This document shows positions 21,331-31,709 of a stretch of DNA of 64,000 nt, piece by piece. The notes under the pieces were generated by a model. The model was given only the letters and a program-made list of their open reading frames with translations, did not search any database and was not told the origin of the DNA. Position 1 is the stretch's first letter; every line of letters begins with the position of its first letter. A program made the translations under genes and the position numbers. Source of the DNA: Gliomastix tumulicola (lineage: Eukaryota; Ascomycota; Sordariomycetes; Hypocreales; Bionectriaceae). The DNA is taken from the NCBI GenBank assembly GCA_001599755.1, contig BCHX01000008.1, positions 1,426,001 through 1,490,000 of the forward strand, written 5' to 3'.

Positions 21331-22315
21331 TTACTCGGCCTTCTTTCCCTTGCCGCTGGACTTGACGCGCTTGGCGACAGGTCGGTTGATGTGGTGGTCG
21401 GGGATCCAGCTCTCGTCGTACTTGCCCGAGGCGGTGGCCGAGTCGGAGCCGGAGAGGTTAGCATCGACAGCGGGCTCGGACTTGCGGACCTTCTTGGCCG
21501 CGGGGCGGGAGCGCTTGGCCGTCGGGAAGAGGGCCTCGATCCAGGTCTTGTAGACGAAGTACAGGGTGCCGGCGAAGGCGCCCGTGAGGACGAGGTACAG
21601 GAAGATGCTACTCTCAACATTAGTCATTGTTACATTTGCGCACAGTATACAGAGGTGGGGGGAGGGGAGACAAGGGACATACATCTGGGGGTCGAAGAAG
21701 GAGACGGGAGGGTCGACGACGGACGCCCGGTCCTCGAGCGCGGGCACCTGGAAGATGTTCCCCGTGGTGTCCATGACGACGGCGACGAGCTTGATGTTGA
21801 CCTCCTGCGGGTGCATGTCGAGCGCGAAGGGGAAGGTCAGGCTCTTCTTCTCGCCGGCCTCGATGTCGACGCTGTACTGCACGGCCGTGAGGTTGCGCAG
21901 GATGGACTGGTACGAGGGGCTGTCGGCGGGGAGCTCCTTGGTCGTGGACAGGGACCCGGCCACGAACGCGACCTGGATGGAGGCCGGCTCGTGGTTGTCG
22001 ACCTCGATGAGGGCGTTGATGGGCCGGTTGTTGAGGAGCTTGATGCCGAGGAGGGCGTCGGCGTCCGGGAAGGTCACCTTAAAGTCGGCGTTAAGGACGG
22101 GGGAGTCGGCGGGGGAGGTTCCAGGCTCGGCGTCGTCCTGGGGAGAGGGGGGAGTATTGTCAGTAGAAGAACGCACACCAGCAGAGACGGCACTCAGGCC
22201 GTCGTGAGACGCCAATTGGCTGGGACAGAGAGGCCCATGTGAGCTTTCGTACCTGGGCGACGGCGCCGAAGACCTGGGCAGCCAGGAGGGCGAGCAGAGG
22301 CTTAGTGAAGAACAT
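21331..22315 (-). CDS. irc22: Irc22/TRAP-alpha-like ER membrane protein
   Basis: Exons 22315..22253, 22137..21683 and 21607..21331 encode 264 residues; introns are 115 and 75 bp. The first exon is almost exactly a signal peptide (MFFTKPLLALLAAQVFGAVA). A luminal beta-type domain follows an acidic Pro-rich stretch and includes the segment FKVTFPDADALLGIKLLNNR. One membrane helix (IIFLYLVLTGAFAGTLYFVY, about residues 173-192) is followed by a short basic cytosolic tail ending SSGKGKKAE. This layout matches fungal Irc22, related to the alpha subunit of the translocon-associated protein complex at the ER. A longer antisense frame on the opposite strand is its shadow. Confidence 0.88.
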
Positions 22316-23150
22316 GATAGCGTCTAAGGAAATAAAAGGACAGAAAGGGGAAGAGTCCTCAGCTCGAGACTGCTAGAGGAGAAAGGAATTGGTCAAACGA
22401 AGAGAGAGAAGGAGGAGGAAGAGGGAGGAGGTGGTAGTGGAAGATATGTGCGGAGGAGGCAAAGCAGCTTTTGTGCCAGGCCACGCGAACGAGGTTCCAT
22501 CAGAGGTTCCAGAGGTTCCAGAGGTTCCAGGTCCCCTACAAGCTGCTAAAGCGGCGGAATATGGGGTCGAGATGGAGTCAATTGGGGCGCCCTCAGTGGC
22601 TGGTGCTGCTGTCTCGCCTCCACACTCGGCTCAGTTAGCGGCCTTCGGTGGACCTGAGCTGCTGACGCTGTTGATGCTGCTCGGCGCAATCTGGCCTTTG
22701 GGTTCACGTTGAGATGGACCCTGACTCGGCCTTCTTGGCTACCCTAAAGAACTGCCCCCCCCCTCCTCGAGGCTGACCTATCTTAATTCTATAGGTTCTC
22801 ATTAACAGCTGGGAGCCATTAGGCATATTCATTTCCCTATTTTTTATACTCGCCTGCACGAGAACGCATTGTAAATTCACAGATATTTTGACACTCGATA
22901 TGGATGCTGAACCCCTTTTTGATCCCAACTCCCTGTTCTAGTACACGTCTAGATAATAGCCACCAGAAACGCCGAGTATATAATCGAACAGCCTACATAT
23001 ATAGACTGGCAACTTTTAGCATACCCCCTTCCACCACATACACCCGCTCCTTTTCGACACTCCAACTTTATGACATTGCTTGCAAGCACACAAGTCATCT
23101 TCCCGCTTGAAACACTCGCTCGCTGCTGGCATATCCATATGCCCATCGTT
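22316..23150. other. Intergenic: Irc22 promoter and aspartokinase 3' flank
   Basis: It holds a tandem AGAGGTTCC repeat near 22491-22528. A 107-codon open frame at 22389-22712 spans that repeat and shows no domain, so it was rejected. Confidence 0.6.
22502..22528 (+). repeat. Three tandem AGAGGTTCC units
   Basis: Three perfect 9-bp copies, preceded by one partial copy (GAGGTTCC at 22491-22498), about 190 bp upstream of the Irc22-like start. Confidence 0.9.
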
Positions 23151-24920
23151 CTAATCCAAGAAGGTAAAAAGGTGTGTGTGGAGGACATTCATCGCTCTTG
23201 TGGCATCGTGAGCCTCGATGACACACGAAATATTGATCTCGCTTGCGCCTAAGATTCCGTCAAGTTAGCACGTGGGGCACACTCTGCTAGACCGGGCCTC
23301 CTTACCTTGGGAAATCATCTCAATGTTGACCTGGTGTTCTCCGAGTACTGAGAACATCCGCCCCGAGATTCCAACCATCTGGCGCATGTCTGAGCCCACC
23401 AGACTCAGGATAGCCATGTTGGGGTGTATCGACACCTCACCGCACTCCTCCAACTCCTTGTGCGTCGTGGCCATGCTGTCCTGTTGCAGGTTGCTCGAGT
23501 GAATGGCTAACGATACGTTGACCTCGCTCGTAGAGATGAGATCGACAGACACCTGATTCTTGGCGAGGATCTCAAACACCTTGAAGAAGAAGCCGTGTGA
23601 GATGGACCGCTTGTTGGAGTGAATGTTGATGATGCTGATGTGGTCCTTGATCGTCACCGCGGTTGGCCGCCTCGGTTTCCGTGGCGGTGAACGGGGAGGA
23701 CCGGCAAGGGACTCCTTCGGGGTGGTTGGCCGGGGCACTACACGAGTACCATTGCCACGCGGATTGTTCACGTTCTTGATCCGGATGGGTATCGGAGGTT
23801 TGGCGTGGATGACTTGGTCCATGGTGAGATGATGGATGACCTCGGAGCCGTAAAACGTCAACTCGGCTGCCTCAGAGGGGGTGATGGACGATAGCAGGCA
23901 GGCCGTGGGAACCTTTGTGGGATCCGCGGTGAAGATGCCATCCACCTCCTTCCAGATCTGCAGCTCCTCTGCCCTGAGTCCAACAGCGCAGAGCGCGGCG
24001 CACAGGTCAGTGTACCCCCGGCCAATGTCGCCCTCCATGAGGCTGCCAGGCACGTTGCCAAAAAAGCCCGTGACAACGGGAACGCGGCCCTCGCAGGCCT
24101 CGATTTTCTTAGCAAAGGCGGCGCTGGCAGACGCGTAGAAGGCCTGATTTAAGACGGTGGCAGTGTCAGTGTGGAAGGCGTCGCTCAGGTCGACATATTC
24201 GGCGGCAACGCCACATGCCTGCAGCAGGGAGGTCATGAAGAGGCAGCTCAGCTTCTCGCCAAAGCTGACGACGCGGTCCTTGGAGCGGGCATTGATCTCG
24301 AGGTTGAAGCGCTTGGCGGCGACGACATACTCAATGAGCTCCTGGCACTCTTCCTTGATCTTGCTGACGAGAGGCTGCTGTAGTTCCGGGTCCTTGACGA
24401 AAGACTCGGCAGCGAAAATGTGATCATTGCAGATGTTGAGAATGAGACCCTTGGCCTGCTCGACGAGCTGCTGTGCCTCCTCGTCAGTGACAGTGGCTGT
24501 GTTGACAGACCGTAGTTTATCAAAGACACCGAGCAGCCTACGCGATCATGAGCGAGGATGAGACATGGGAGTAAATTCAGTACACGGGCACACTCACCGG
24601 CTCGTGGTGCCCTCAGCCTTCTTGCCGGTGCTGCGAGCTGAGCAGACGACGACAACCCTGTTTTTGGACAAGTTTGCCCTGCAGCATCATGGTCAGTCTC
24701 TAGAACAAACTGGGGCTGACAATGGAAGCAGAGGCGAGACATACTTGACAATATCTCGGGCAATCTGGCTCTAGTCAATATGCAGGTCTCACTCTTGCAG
24801 AACACACTTCTTTCAGGGACTCACCTTGTCTGGGAACTTGCCCACACTCGTGCCGCCAAACTTCTGCACCACCCACCCAAAGTCGGATCGGTTGTCTGTA
24901 AAGGCCGTGGAGTTTCCCAT
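23151..24920 (-). CDS. hom3: Aspartokinase (homoserine pathway)
   Basis: Exons 24920..24825, 24764..24745, 24678..24598, 24537..23306 and 23248..23151 encode 508 residues. The enzyme phosphorylates aspartate, the committed step to threonine, methionine and homoserine in fungi. Near the N-terminus VVQKFGGTSVGKFPDK is the kinase signature; VVVVCSARSTGKKAEGTTSR, FGEKLSCLFMT, GFFGNVPGSL, GRGYTDLCAAL and ELQIWKEVDGIFTADP follow in the usual order. Two ACT domains at the C-terminus (around DLISTSEVNVSL and INIEMISQGASEINISCV-like sequence) provide threonine feedback. Exon 2 is only 20 nt. Its acceptor is ambiguous: AG at 24772-24771 would add Ser-Gln in frame. The ATG at 24920 is the only ATG in frame before the signature. 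A Gcn4/CPC1-type TGACTCA lies at 25667-25673. Confidence 0.93.
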
Positions 24921-26044
24921 CTTTTCTTCTTCTTTCTGGTGGGCGATTCGATCTGACCGCCGACTTGTTCCTGCTGAGGTTTCTCCAAAAGGTGGGGGTC
25001 CCTCCCACACTCACTCAGCTTAACCACCTGAAAAAAAACGGATGGAAGAGGATGAATAAGGTGCAAGATCTGAGATGACTGCACACGAAAAATAGATGGA
25101 AGCTGAGAGCGGGTGTTCGTGTATTAATGACCACTCTAGGAATAGAGAAAGTAGGAAGGAGAGAAGAAGAATGGAGGTGCCTTCTCTCGGATTGGCCTCT
25201 GACTCTGCCGCTCTTTCTCTCGTACGGTCTTTCCTCCCAACGACTGGGCCTCGGACGAATGAGATGCGCAGTTTTTTACTTTTCACGGTGCCGGACCGGT
25301 GCCTGACCGAGTCACCAGCTGGAGCCACTTGCGGTCCAGAATCTGGCCGTTAACGGGGCAAACTGACAAGTTCAGCGGTCGAAGCCAGTGGTGGCCAAAA
25401 AAAACCGGTAAGAGCCCGCCAATACCAAGCGAAAACAGGCCCATGCCAGACTGTGGTCTTTGCCCAATCGTAATCATAGAACCCAGCCCGATTCCGGAGT
25501 AAGGGATCGACAGCACCGACAGCGTGGAAAGGACAGCCAGTCATTGAAATTACTATAGTACTACTAGTATGTACCATCATTCCCTTACCGATAATTACGG
25601 AGCGCGCTGCGCCGAGCCGTCTGGGCTCCAGGGTAGCTGGAAGTTTGATTGTTTTGAAATTCCTGCTGACTCAGATCTGTTTTTCTCAACGACCCTCTGT
25701 TTTGACTTCGATGGTGAGTAAGCAATCGGCGCCTTTGTTTTTTTTCCCAGATTCTGTCCACTCCCCCCTCCCGTTGACCTCGCAACAAATAACAACATAC
25801 GAGACGTCGCTTTGCGCAAAACGAACAACGCCCACAGGAGTAGCGACAAGGATCATCTTGTTCACACATTCATAAAGTTACATTCCTCTTCTTTTTACGG
25901 CCCCTTTTTTCCCCCTTGCGCCCTTGCGCCTCGCGGCGTTACGTCCGTCCCGGTCGCGGCGGGTAATTAATGTTTGTTTTGTTTTGACGGGCAACAGCCT
26001 CACATGCCCAACACCTGCTACCTCAACAGCTCAGAACCGACGCC
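24921..26044. other. Divergent promoter between aspartokinase and RFX genes
   Basis: Contains a TGACTCA site, one CGATAA at 25589-25594 and two upstream ORFs of the RFX gene. No other gene supported. Confidence 0.65.
25667..25673. promoter_or_regulatory. Candidate Gcn4/CPC1 general-control site (TGACTCA)
   Basis: Perfect TGACTCA about 750 bp upstream of the aspartokinase start and about 370 bp upstream of RFX. A one-mismatch TGACTCG lies at about 25308-25314 on the minus strand. Cross-pathway control of amino-acid genes through this motif is established in fungi; the assignment here is inferred. Confidence 0.4.
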
Positions 26045-26203
26045 ATGGATCAGAGTAAGCTTTCCCGCCGGAGACAAATGCCCCTCGGGTTCTTGTGAAT
26101 ATCTGGCTTTTCATCTCCTAGCCTACCCTTCCGTTCCCCCCTCAACGACAAGCACTCAGGCAGACAACCAGAGCTGATGCATCGTTTCGCGTCACAGCGA
26201 TAG
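25970..26203 (+). promoter_or_regulatory. Two uORFs in the RFX leader, one spliced across the start
   Basis: uORF 1 is 25970-25987 (MFVLF). uORF 2 starts at ATG 26004, out of frame with the RFX ATG at 26045. It crosses the 26054/26198 splice junction and stops at TAG 26201-26203, giving 18 residues. Splicing therefore creates its stop only six bases into exon 2. Confidence 0.45.
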
Positions 26204-28498
26204 GAAAGAAGCGCCCAAGATCACGTGGCCCAATGGCACATATGCACAGCGCGGCAGCACACTCGAGCATGGATCCTGCCGCCTACGGTGGCAATCCAGC
26301 CATGTACCACTTCACACAGGGTTCCAACAATGGGATGGAAGGAATGGACGTCGCTGTTGGCCACCAACTCGCCTATCAACAACAACTGCAACAGTTACAG
26401 CAGCCGCAACAGTTGCAGCAGTCACAACAACAGAGCTGGGTCGACGATACCGATGCTCACCTCGAGCCCATGTCCCGTGGCATGCTGGATGCTGTGACGG
26501 CTAAGATGCACGGGATGGACGGCCAAGACGGAAACTCTATGGCCGCTGTCGTTGGCGCGCCCAAGCAGACCACTGCCAGGTCGAGCGCCAACAACGAGAT
26601 CGAGATGCGCCAGCTCTTCCACAACAACAGGGAGCGCAGCCTCGACGACGTCGCGCGGGAAATCCAGAGTAGTGACCATGGGCCAAACTACGAGCGAAGC
26701 CGCCAGTTGTTTGGCATGCTATGGTAAGTCGGGGCCTAGCTCCCCTGGCAGGAAGGTGAACATCAGTGTCGCTGACTTTGCTTCCAGGATTAACAAGTGG
26801 TGCGGTAAAGGGGGAGGCTCTGTTCCGCGCAACAGAGTCTATGCCACGTACGCGAGGAGCTGCGCAGAGGAGAAGGTCACTGTCCTCAATCCTGCAAGCT
26901 TCGGGAAGCTTGTGCGAGTGCTGTTTCCAGGACTGAAGACGCGTCGTCTAGGTGTTAGGGGCATGTCGAAATATCATTACGTCGACTTCCACATCAGCAA
27001 GAACATGCCTCTACCTCCTATTGATTATTTCAATCCCGACACATTCAAGGCTGATTCAGCGGAGCCATCATTGGAAGCATCACTAGAGGCACCATCGCTT
27101 CCTCAGGACAACGATCCGTTACCGACAATGGACACTATTCCAGCACTTCCCGCAGATGGCGGCGTTTCCACGTCAGCTGGGGCTCCCATTAACAAGCGTT
27201 CCCTGTATCTCGCACAGTCTTTCGACGACGGGTCGGGGGGAAGCAAATTTCATGAACTCAGCAAGGTCTCATTTGAACCTGCCTTCATGAGCCTAACGTC
27301 ACCGGACGCCTCTGGGGCGCTACATCTACCAGCAATCGAACCTTTCCTGCCACGGATGTGCGATCGAGACTCAGCTCATGCTCTCTCAACGTTATATCTC
27401 TCCCATTGCACATCATTGGTCCAAGATATACGGTATTGCAAGGTAGCATCCCTCCACCGTACCTTGGCGGCTTTTATGGGAACCCTCACAACCCCGGTCC
27501 GAGAACTTCTGGCAAAGCCGGAGCTGGCACCTTGGATTGAAGCATGCGATACCGCTTCGTATCGATGCCTGATGCATATGATCAACTCTTTGGTCTTGCA
27601 GGTTATGCCGCAGCAAATTCTGGAGAAGCTCAGGCTTATAGCGGAGGGGCTGGTGCCGCATATCCAGCAGGGGTTTGAGAACCAGCCTACTCATGTTTTG
27701 CGAGCCAAGCTCGGGCCAGCAACATTTTTCGTCTCGCTGTTACGTCGCGCCCTTCGCGCAAACATCACTGCACATGCAGCAGCCCAGCAACTGGCCAACC
27801 CGGCCAACCGAGACCAGATGTACATGGACTGGGTCACACTGATTGATCTGCGGCACATTGCCGAATCTGTTCCAGAGTGTGCTATGGACGATTGTCTGAA
27901 ACTTCTCACTGAGGATATGCGCTCCTTGCTTAACCCTGAGAGTGTGCCCATGGAGGTGGACTACCTCACGATATATGGGACAAATGAAAGTGGCGACCAA
28001 CAGAAAGCAGGGACCGCCACGGGAGGATCATCGGGAGCTGGGGACGAGATCTTGGACCGATGGGTCAAGTTTATCGAAAACCTGCCTAAACGATTCCCGA
28101 ATGCTTCTGCTTTGCAGATTGTGCAGTTCACGCACATTGTCGGCACTAAGATCGTCGCGGACCTCACAATATCGAGTGCGAGAAGCTTTACCTCGTGGTG
28201 GTCTACCAAGGTGTGGTTGGACGAGCTGATCCAATACATGGCTGACTTGGGCGGCTTCTTCCGGCGGCCTTTGCCGGGCCCGCTCGTGACTGCTAAGGAA
28301 CCCGAGGCGCCTCAGCAACAGGTTGAACTCGACGGAGGGTCTGGATCCCAGCCGGGGCGTGCTCCCTTCCCGTCCGCTAACAAAGCGCCGGGAGCGGGAG
28401 CAGGAGCACCGGAAGCACATGATGATAGCGGAATCAGCGGGATCAGTATACCGTCGCCAGAAGAGACGCACTCAGAGGAAGAGTTCTCCGTGGACTAG
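26045..28498 (+). CDS. RFX-family winged-helix transcription factor
   Basis: Exons 26045..26054 (10 nt), 26198..26723 and 26788..28498 encode 748 residues. The tiny first exon gives MDQ and joins to TIGKKRPRSRGP, a basic N-terminus. A Gln-rich stretch follows at about residues 50-78. The RFX DNA-binding domain (about 172-245) reads LFGMLWINKWCGKGGGSVPR, then ASFGKLVRVLFPGLKTRRLG and GMSKYHYVDFHI, all diagnostic. Downstream, a large region with the RFX dimerisation-type segments and an acidic Ser/Glu tail follows. RFX factors bind X-box sites and in fungi control DNA-damage and cell-cycle or morphogenesis genes. The downstream ATG at 26233 is an alternative start. The leader carries two uORFs. 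Confidence 0.92.
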
Positions 28499-29493
28499 GA
28501 GGACGACACGGCGACTTGACTTGCTGTACATGTATCGACTGCCGGCCGATTCGGTTTGTGATGAGTAATGAAGGAGAGGGTTGGTACCTGGCTGGAATGC
28601 CCTTGGAACTTTAACGAAATCTGGGGTGGCTTGGATGGCGGTTTTGTCGGCGTACCGGATTGGCTGTATATGATACCTACCTCGGCAAGGTATTTATTTG
28701 CTGCTGGAGTTTGGAGTACGAATACTCGCACGCAATTTGGTTAGTGGCTCGTAATAATCATTATATACGTCCAGACGTCGAGAGAGCAGCTATCGGAAAA
28801 CCGGGCTACTAACTAGTGCTAGTTGGTGACGATGAACGAAATAACGACCGATCCGTGAGATGTTGCCTCCACCTGCTTCAGGAGCTGGTGCTTACCAAGG
28901 TCCAGTAGTGCTACCAGTAGTACTGGTTATGTGTGGCTTGCTGAGCTGCTTGCTTTTGCCTCCTTGCTTGCTTGCCTGTTTGCCGCTCGCCTGCAGAAGT
29001 GGGGCTGGTGCTTCCCCGCCGAGATGACGCTGTTTCAGAGTGGAGAGCCCACTGAAATCTGAAGCCCGAAAGCCTGCTGGAGCCTGAAGGCTACTAGTAG
29101 GTGGTGCTGTGCGTGGCTGCTGCTGTGACAGTGCACACACGTCAGTCAGGCCAATCCGTCCAGCCCTCCCTCTCCCGTCGGGCTCGGGCTCCTCGTTCGT
29201 CATCCATCCTCCTCTGCAACCCACAGTCACAAGCAAAATTTCCTCCTTGCACACCAAACCAAACCGTCAGCCACAGCTCCAACGCTCTGCTATTCTCACC
29301 ATCGCTGCCGCATCAGCATCCTCCGTCCGCAATACTCTTGTTCGTCTGCCCCTCGCGACCCAAGCCCAAGCCCAAGCCCATGTCCTGGCTCTAAAGCCCT
29401 TATCACGTCACCCCTCAGTGCCACACAGCAGCTGCTAACTGTCCCCTCCCCCGACCAGTTCTACGACGCAACCCCCATTCACAGTCGATCAAG
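28499..29493. other. Intergenic: RFX 3' flank and Yop1 promoter
   Basis: No gene seen. Short open frames overlap on opposite strands without signatures. An AAGCCC-type run lies near 29360-29382. Confidence 0.6.
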
Positions 29494-30303
29494 ATGTCGT
29501 CCGCACAGGAGAAGGCGCAGAACTATCTCGGCGCCATCGATAGGGAGGTAAGTAAATACTGAACGAAGCTTCCCGTCCCCCTGCTTTTCGCATTTGTGTG
29601 TGTGTGTGTGTGCGTGTGTGCGTTCGCGCGCTGACCACGGCCTTGCCCCAGCTCTCCAAGTACCCCGCCCTGAACAACCTCGAGAAGCAGGCTGGCGTCC
29701 CCAAGGCCTACGCTGCTATCGGCGTCGGCGCGCTCTACTTCTTCCTCATCGTCTTCAACCTCGGTGGCCAGCTGCTCACTAACTTTGCCGGCTTCGTCAT
29801 CCCCGGGTACTACTCGCTCCAGGCCCTCTTCACGTCCAACACCAAGGATGATACCCAGTGGCTGACTGTTTGTGCCCCCCCCCCCTCCCCTTCCCCTATC
29901 TTGTTTCCCTCCCTTGTGAGCGGATTCTTGGCTTTAATAAGACATGGTCTCAGAAGAAATACTGACTGGCATTTTTCTCTTTTTCTTAGTACTGGGTTGT
30001 CTTTGCTCTCTTCACCGTGCTGGAGAGCTTCATCAACATTGTTTACTGGTTCCCCTTCTACTTTGTCTTCAAGTTCATCTTCCTCCTGTGGCTCTCCCTC
30101 CCTCCCTTCCAGTAAGTGGCGATCCTGCCCAGGTCTCGGGGCTGCAATTTTTCTACCTCTGGTTATTTACTCACAACTTTGACAGCGGCGCTCAGATCAT
30201 CTTCCGATCTTTCCTCGTGCCCACCCTCGGCCGATACTTCACCGAGTCTGCTTCCGCCTCTACCCTGCGTTCCAAGGCTGAGGGGCTCGCAAAGTCCGAC
30301 TAA
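29494..30303 (+). CDS. yop1: Yop1, ER-tubule-shaping DP1/REEP protein
   Basis: Exons 29494..29547, 29652..29867, 29990..30111 and 30186..30303 encode 169 residues, the usual length. Yop1 inserts hydrophobic hairpins into the ER membrane with reticulons to form tubules and interacts with Rab/Yip machinery. Seen here: NNLEKQAGVPKAYAAIGVGA then a first hydrophobic hairpin (LYFFLIVFNLGGQLLTNFAG), PGYYSL, DTQWLTYWVVFALFTVLES and a second hairpin (VYWFPFYFVFKFIFLLWLSL), then GAQIIFRSFLVPTLGRYF. Exon 4 begins with an HGAQ junction. Intron 1 carries a (TG) run at 29595-29612 and intron 2 a C-run. Confidence 0.93.
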
Positions 30304-31708
30304 GCGCCCTGACGTCCTAGCTGGCAACCTGGCCCGCCAAGTTCAAGTTTGGAGCCGCACTCTGCCCAAACTTCCAGGCTTTGCTATTTAAATGCCTTGA
30401 AACGGTTCCGCCGTTCGTGGTCCGCACCCGACTCGGCACGAGAGGCGACGTGCATTTTTAATTTAGCATCACGGCCAATCTGGCTGTGGTGTGTTATCGC
30501 GGTGGATTGTGGGAAGGCTTCAGGGAGCCTGGGGGAAAATATCCGATTGGCACAGGGGTGGGAAGTCCCAGGAACTCGGGATCTGTCTCTGGCCGCTCGG
30601 AACTCATGGATATCATGGATATGAATTAGGATGGATTTCGTGGATGGAGTGACGGATGTCATAGACGAAACGACGCCATCGCTGGGGGCTTCTCTCTTTC
30701 TTCTGCTCTCGGGTTGGAGATGGGGGGGAGCTTCCGGGATTGGTGCCGACGGTTCTGTTGGAGTTTTTTGCGTGTTTTGCAAGTATTGAATTTCATTGCA
30801 ATCGAGCAAAGCGTTCATCGCGACCTGACTTACATCGCACGTGACGATGATGATCATTACGATGACGGCAGAACTGCTGAGCTCTAGCTGTCAAGGCTGT
30901 TTGATTTAGTTGAAGTCAATCGTGGTTAAGGATAGGCGTGGGGGAGACACCGGGCCTCCTGACTCGTGATCGATCGCCAGGAACCACACAAACACAGGCA
31001 AGATCTCGGTTGCATCTGATACCATATATAGGTCGTGCGGATACTCGTATCGCCCGTGTCTGGCTGCCTTGTTCAAGGCGGCACACCTCTTCAAGATCTG
31101 GGTCGCATTGAATGTGGCTGTCGCTGGCGTGGTGATGGCCTTGCTTCAGCGTGCCCGCCAGGGACGAGTCGGGGCATATTCAGGGGTTGAGGGGGGTCAC
31201 TTTACAGGCACTTCGGCCCCCACTAGGCAAACCACAGGGCCAAGATAAGCAAGCTATGGACACAAAAAGTGCGACTGTGGATGCAGATCCCAGCGGCAGA
31301 TGCGACAGGCCAGGCTCGGGCTTCTTTTGTCTGGCGGCCCCGATCAGCAAACTGATATCCACCACGAACCGCCTGCCATAGCGATTGCGCCTCCCGCTGT
31401 CGCCAAGAAAAGCACCCTGAACACTTACGACACTCTTTTGGGACCGTTGGCGTGTCTCGACCGTCCGGCTTTCCCCTGGTCTGACCTCCATGCCTTGCAA
31501 CCCACCCGACGCTCGTTACGACTTCAAGACTTTTCCTTCTCCTCCTCTTTCGTTCATGATGGCCTTCTTCTCTTGATGAGGATCTCTCTCTCTTTCTCTC
31601 TCTCTCCTCTGGTCGATTTCTAGTTTCCCATTTCTAGTCAGCGATATCTACGAACGACGACGACGATACAGCGTGGGACGGCGATAGCACACCGGGCATG
31701 CAGCCGTA
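30304..31708. other. Intergenic: Yop1 3' flank and Mid1 promoter
   Basis: No gene supported in 1.4 kb. A T/C-rich leader (TCTCTCTC runs near 31585-31610) precedes Mid1, and a three-codon uORF lies at 31698-31709. Confidence 0.6.
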
Positions 31709-31709
31709 A
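31698..31709 (+). promoter_or_regulatory. Minimal uORF with TAATG overlap at Mid1
   Basis: ATG CAG CCG TAA occupies 31698-31709. The last base of its TAA is the first base of the Mid1 ATG (31709-31711). A one-base stop/start overlap is the classical termination-reinitiation geometry, provided transcription begins upstream. Confidence 0.5.

Noticed and set aside
21391..22242. Long plus-strand frame opposite Irc22
   Set aside because: Antisense shadow of GC-rich coding exons.
22491..22528. Heat-shock element reading of the GGTTCC array
   Set aside because: Spacing and orientation do not give alternating nGAAn/nTTCn units.
22389..22712. 107-codon frame with repeated Val-Pro-Glu units
   Set aside because: The repetition comes from the AGAGGTTCC promoter repeat; the frame lies in the Irc22 upstream region and lacks a domain.
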